Shown one piece after another: positions 59,960 to 64,000 of a stretch of 64,000 nucleotides of DNA. This stretch comes from Phoenix dactylifera. Taxonomy: Eukaryota; Streptophyta; Magnoliopsida; Arecales; Arecaceae. The notes beneath the pieces are model-generated. The model had not been told where the DNA came from. It made no database searches and saw nothing but the letters and a program-made list of their open reading frames with translations. How positions within the stretch are numbered: the first letter of the stretch is position 1; the number at the start of each line of letters is the position of its first letter. Location of the stretch: NCBI RefSeq assembly GCF_009389715.1, contig NW_024067695.1, forward strand, positions 310,001 to 374,000, written 5' to 3'. The translations under genes were made by a program, and so were the position numbers.

Positions 59960-61870
59960 GAAAATTCTAAGAGCGGGTGAGCACGAGGGCTTGGGAGTTC
60001 TTATCACTGGACGTCACCTTCGCAGCAGGGATTGCTCCTCTATCGAGCTGAGTATCAGACACAGGCTTCAAGACTGGCAGATGGATGCTCTCTCATGATG
60101 GACAGAGTCACTTTGGTGTGGTCAGTACTTAGTTCGATACCGTATACTTGCTATTGAATACCATCATATCGTTGGCTCTATTGAGGACTCTGGAGTAGTT
60201 GTTCAGGAACTTCATATAGGGTAGGCGGGAGGGTAGAGGTGGCATTCACATGGTGGCACGGGAGGTGGTTTGTTAGCCGATCAGATCTGGCAGGTTGGGC
60301 ATGCACTCTATGGCGGCGAAGCGGGAGATTCTTGCGGCAAGACATGCAGCCAAGTATATCCTAGAGCCTAATAGCTTGTGGTGTACCCTTTTAAGGGCCA
60401 AGTATGGGGCTTACGCTATGGTGGCTGACTTACAAGCCAGGCGTCATTGCTCTTTTATTTGGAGGAAGATCTGCGCCCACGCCCCGACAGTGCTCCCTGC
60501 GATCAGATGGGCTATCGGTGATGGTCAAACCATTGATGTATTGAAGGACAACGCCCGTTCTGTCGGCTGCTGATGATGGCTGATTCTGTGAGGTTGGTTG
60601 AGTGCAGAGTCAGCGATTTGATCACCTCTATGGAGGGTAGGGAGGGTAGGTGGAATTAGGTACTGATTCGGAAAGCATTCAGGGAGCAGCTTGATGAGAG
60701 GATCCTGGTATTACCTATTCCTACTAGGAAGGTGACAGACAGACTAGTCTGAGCTTCGATAGAGAGGTCGAAGGTATGTGCCTGCGACTTGCATGTTTTG
60801 ATCAGAGGGGAGATGACCCGGCAGATCAACATAGGCTGGATCTAGAGGATACGTGTCCACCCTCGAGTGGCCTTGTTCATCTGAAAAGTGCCATGAGACT
60901 GTCTACCAATCAAGAGTGTGCTGGCCAGAAGAGGTGTTCGAACTACTCCGATATGCAAGGTTTGCCCTAACACGAAGGAGTCCATCAGCCATAATTTTCT
61001 CAAATGCCCTCAGGCAATACAGATTTGGAGAAGGACTTCGTTTCCTTTGCCTCGGTCCACAGTGTCAGTATAGGTCCTTCTTCGCCACCTGAAGGACTCT
61101 CTGCGCAGATCGAGCACCACCGAGTAGGGTATTACTTGCGCCTATTTGGCTTATCACATCTGGTTTGACAAAAATGCCCGTCTCTTTGAAGACAGGATGG
61201 CACCCTTGAGGACTGCTGTGGATAGAGCTCCTCTTCATGTTGCTGAGATTACCATGGCGACCTTATCTGGGATGGTTAGGAACACCTAGAACCCCCACTC
61301 TGCTGTTGCAATACCTAGGTTTGCCCTTGTCTCTTAGGAGTCCCCACTCTCCAACCATCTCAAGATGAACTTCGACGGTATTGTATTCGTAGGTGGAGAT
61401 AAACGAGGCGTGGGCTTTATGATCAGAGGTCATGACTCCAGGCTGATTGCAGCTGGAGGGCGACACACCTTTGATATGACAGCCATAGAGGCGGAGCCCA
61501 GGGCAGCATGAGAGGGTATCACCTAAGCGATGCGTGTTCTAAGTGCTGATAGCATTTGCCTTGAAGGAGATTTAGCTACGGTGATCAAGTGGATACGGGA
61601 TGAGGATCGATGTAAAGATGGACACTTGTTGCTCAGTGACATCCATAGAGTGGTGAAAGATTGTGGCTCCTTTTAAGCCATTCATGTATACCGGAAGGCG
61701 AACATACTCGCGGATTGAGTCGCCTCCTTTGCTGTTCAGCATTTGGGTGAGCTTCTTTGGGCGTGTTATGTAGCTGTCCCTCTATCTCTACGCTATCTCC
61801 TTTCTCTTGACACTGTTGGCTGCACTCACACGGGAGCTGTAAGCAGTCATTATGCCAAAAAAAAATGAAA
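59960..61870 (+). mobile_element. LINE 3' fragment (RT tail, linker, RNase H), degenerate
   Basis: Plus-strand pieces run in LINE ORF2 order. GLGVLITGRHLRSRDCSSIE (about 59985) is followed by REILAARHAAKYILEPNSLW and AIRWAIGDGQTIDVLKD (60330-60545). Next come an AYHIWFDKNARLFEDR-like stretch (61150) and LKMNFDGIVFVGGDKRGVGF (61365). LEGDLATVIKWIRDEDR (61560) and HVYRKANILAD end the run. Multiple stops and frame changes are present. It ends near an A9 run at 61857-61867, the presumed tail. The 5' half (endonuclease and most of the RT) is absent, as in 5'-truncated LINE insertions. Confidence 0.78.
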
Positions 61871-63290
61871 ATAAGTTCAAAATATTAGATCACTGAACAA
61901 CGTAGAGAGTGGTCCCTATTATTAGAAGATCATTATACTGTGTTTGCTGTGTAGACATGGAGATCAGTTAATCACTAACCTTATTAGTGCAACTCTTTTG
62001 AGGGAAAAAAGTACTAAACTAATGCTAACGCATTAAAGTACATGAAGAGACACGGCGGAGCGGATGAAAAAAATATTCTTTAGAGCAGTTAGTGTTGCAG
62101 ACTTGATCAAAGGGCTCCCTTATGATAAATTTCGTGCTTAAGCTGGAAATTGATTGATAGTTATGTTTGCTTTATAAATGGTTGTTGAACGCCTTCCAAC
62201 CGTAACAACCGAGCCCAGTGATTTCAACATCTTCAGTTTCGTTGCTTCTTATAATCTTTTAAGCTAATATGCATCGTGCTCCATCTATTGTGGTGTTAAA
62301 CTATAGGTTTTGGACCCACCAGATATTATGAATTATGAATACTAAGAACGCTTTTTTTGCAAATAAATAAATAAATAAATAAAATCATTGTAAAGAATTA
62401 TTTTGGGGTTGGCTATGTTCTTTTTTTATACCTTGCATTGGATTCTTCATATTTTTTTTTTCCAATTAGTCATTGCTAGTAGTTTTCAATTCCATCCTTG
62501 TATTCTTTTTATGGACCCGACCCGACCCGATCCGATTTTCAACTAGGTTGGGTCCGGGTCAAAAATTAGGATCCGACTAAGAAACCGGATCGGATCGAGA
62601 TCACTCAGAACCCGACCCCACCCGACCCGACCTTATCCATTTGCAGCCTTAGGAATCGGGAAGGAAGAGGACACCCAGCTGGGGTCTTCTTCCCCGTTTC
62701 CTCCATGGGCCGAGCACAGGTCGGGCTGGGCCTGGCCTCTTCGAGCCGGCCCACGAGTCCCAATTTTTTTGTTTTTTGGGTTGTTACAATTTCCTTCACA
62801 AATAAAACTTTATTACATTAGTACGAGTAGTTCTCGAAATAAAAATGCAATTAATAGCTAATCTTATCCAAATTCTGGTGGTATGTTAACCAAATATCAA
62901 CAGATAGCTCCTTTTTCTCTGTCCAAATATTTCTGCAACGAACTTATTTCTCCCCAATATTTATCTCTCTCGCTCTAACAACCATAGCTTATCTAACTTA
63001 ATTCTATTTTAATTTTTAATTTTGATTTTAGTTTATTTAATATTATTAAATATTATTAAATATTTTACTACTAAATGGGTATTGATCGTGCTTGTGTGCT
63101 AGTCTCAACTAGATCTGTTCATGGGCCGAATGGCTCGCCTGGGTCACTCAAGCCTAAACCATTTTGAATAGGTTTGGACTTGGATTTTAAGCCCCGTGGG
63201 ATGAGCCAGACTTGGGTTTAAGTCAGCCTGGCCCAAGTTTACCCAGAACTCGATCTTGCATAATATGAAATATATATATTATATTTGTAT
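61871..63290. other. Intergenic with simple repeats
   Basis: An (AAAT)n run lies at 62361-62384. Two blocks of degenerate GACCC/CCGAC-type repeats occur at 62513-62640 ('cccgacccgacccgatccga') and, as 'gggcc/gcctgg' phrases, at about 63120-63240. No gene seen. Confidence 0.5.
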
Positions 63291-63299
63291 GTTCTAGCC

Positions 63300-63960
63300 T
63301 ACCTATAGGCCCAGTCGTCGACATGCAAAGATTTCTTACCTCCTTCCTCGTCTTCTTCACCCATGGACGCCCTCTCCACCCCCATTGCCTCCTCCATCTC
63401 GGCACCTTCCTATCATCCTCCAACCCTAGAGACCTCTCCAATCTTTTAAAGCCCCACTCCTGCCTAACCTCTCCACCGAGTCCAAACCACCCTGTCAAGC
63501 CCTCTCCTGCGTCCATCGTTCTGTCGCCATCGGCTACACCGCCGTCCGCAAAGGAGGCTCCTTCATGCGGTTGTCGATAAGGAGAAAGAAGAAGGGGGAG
63601 GCGGTGATGTTGGAGGTGGAAGGCGGCAAGTTTTATAAGCATGCGGTGGTGTTGGTGAGGATGCTGGTGAGGAAAGGGAAGTAGGGGATTGTTGGGGAGG
63701 TTGACTGAGGCGGAGAGGATCTACAATAAGCTAAGCGAGATGCGGGTGGTGGTGGTATCATCGAAAAGGAGGATGGAGAAGGTTGAGCTGCGGGGAATCA
63801 GCAGATGGGTGGCGAGAGTGAGCAGAGCGGCCCAAGTGCATGAGGATTCGATGATTATCGACACCAAGTTGTGCAAGGGTTCGAAGGCTCATCGTCTTTC
63901 TCCATGGTGCTTTTGTCGATGATTAGATCGGATCCGATTTGGGGAGGAGTGGGGGCACTT
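63300..63960 (+). other. Broken coding-like region, unassigned
   Basis: GC-rich, with frames that look coding but keep switching: MDALSTPIASSISAP near 63364, then GEAVMLEVEGGKFYKHAVVL near 63600, a stop, then AERIYNKLSEMRVVVVSSKR near 63710 and a tail with IIDTKLCKGSK at about 63860. If these belong together they form one decayed gene of about 180 codons with several frameshifts. I do not recognise the family. It may continue past the window end. Confidence 0.3.
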
Positions 63961-64000
63961 AGACCATCAGGAATCTCGAGTAAGCACCAGGCTCGGGCAT

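Overview
The window reads as plant nuclear DNA. Genes carry short GT-AG introns, intergenic space is AT-rich and full of retroelement debris, and the recognisable proteins are plant families: an HD-Zip I transcription factor, a classical arabinogalactan protein, a DEAH11/12-type helicase-RBR locus and an LMBR1-like membrane protein. Codon choice and the GC-rich coding exons against AT-rich surroundings suggest a monocot. A palm is my best guess, but that is an impression rather than a proof. No bacterial, organellar or viral gene block was seen.

Layout. 1-8 kb: a diverged dispersed repeat, then scattered exons of a decayed LMBR1-domain gene on the plus strand with a frameshift and a stop. 8.8-9.3 kb: a minus-strand single-exon gene for a small Cys/Ser/Lys-rich protein, with a (GA)n tract touching its ATG and a cluster of G-boxes about 0.9-1.0 kb upstream. 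9.4-26 kb: no convincing gene. This stretch holds LTR remnants (16.8-18.2 kb), a roughly 140-bp tandem repeat (19.2-19.8 kb) abutting a solo LTR (19.80-20.41 kb), and a wrecked Copia-type element (23.3-25.8 kb) that contains other repeats. 26.7-27.8 kb: a three-exon HD-Zip I gene on the minus strand that looks intact (269 aa). 28-37.5 kb: gene-poor, with simple-sequence and GC-rich segments. 37.75-38.14 kb: an intact GPI-anchored AGP gene. 40.32-46.86 kb: a full-length but mutated L1-type LINE on the minus strand with a C-terminal RNase H, bounded by a perfect 18-bp target-site duplication. 47.9-50.0 kb: a diverged tandem array of about 0.55-kb units leading into a DEAH11/12-like locus (50.3-55.96 kb). 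That locus keeps the N-terminal and C-terminal (RBR) coding ends but has no visible helicase core. 56.25-56.96 kb: a convergent two-exon gene for a coiled-coil, probably tail-anchored membrane protein. 57.6-61.9 kb: two more LINE 3' fragments in opposite orientations. 62-64 kb: low-complexity repeats and broken coding-like sequence.

Only four loci look functional: the small Cys/Ser/Lys protein, HD-Zip I, AGP and the coiled-coil membrane protein. They share no pathway that I can see; each is an ordinary stand-alone plant gene. I found no operon-like or defence-like system and no CRISPR array. The most unusual items are the hollow DEAH11/12 locus behind a tandem array, and the clean LINE insertion. 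All calls are from reading the sequence; no database search was run.
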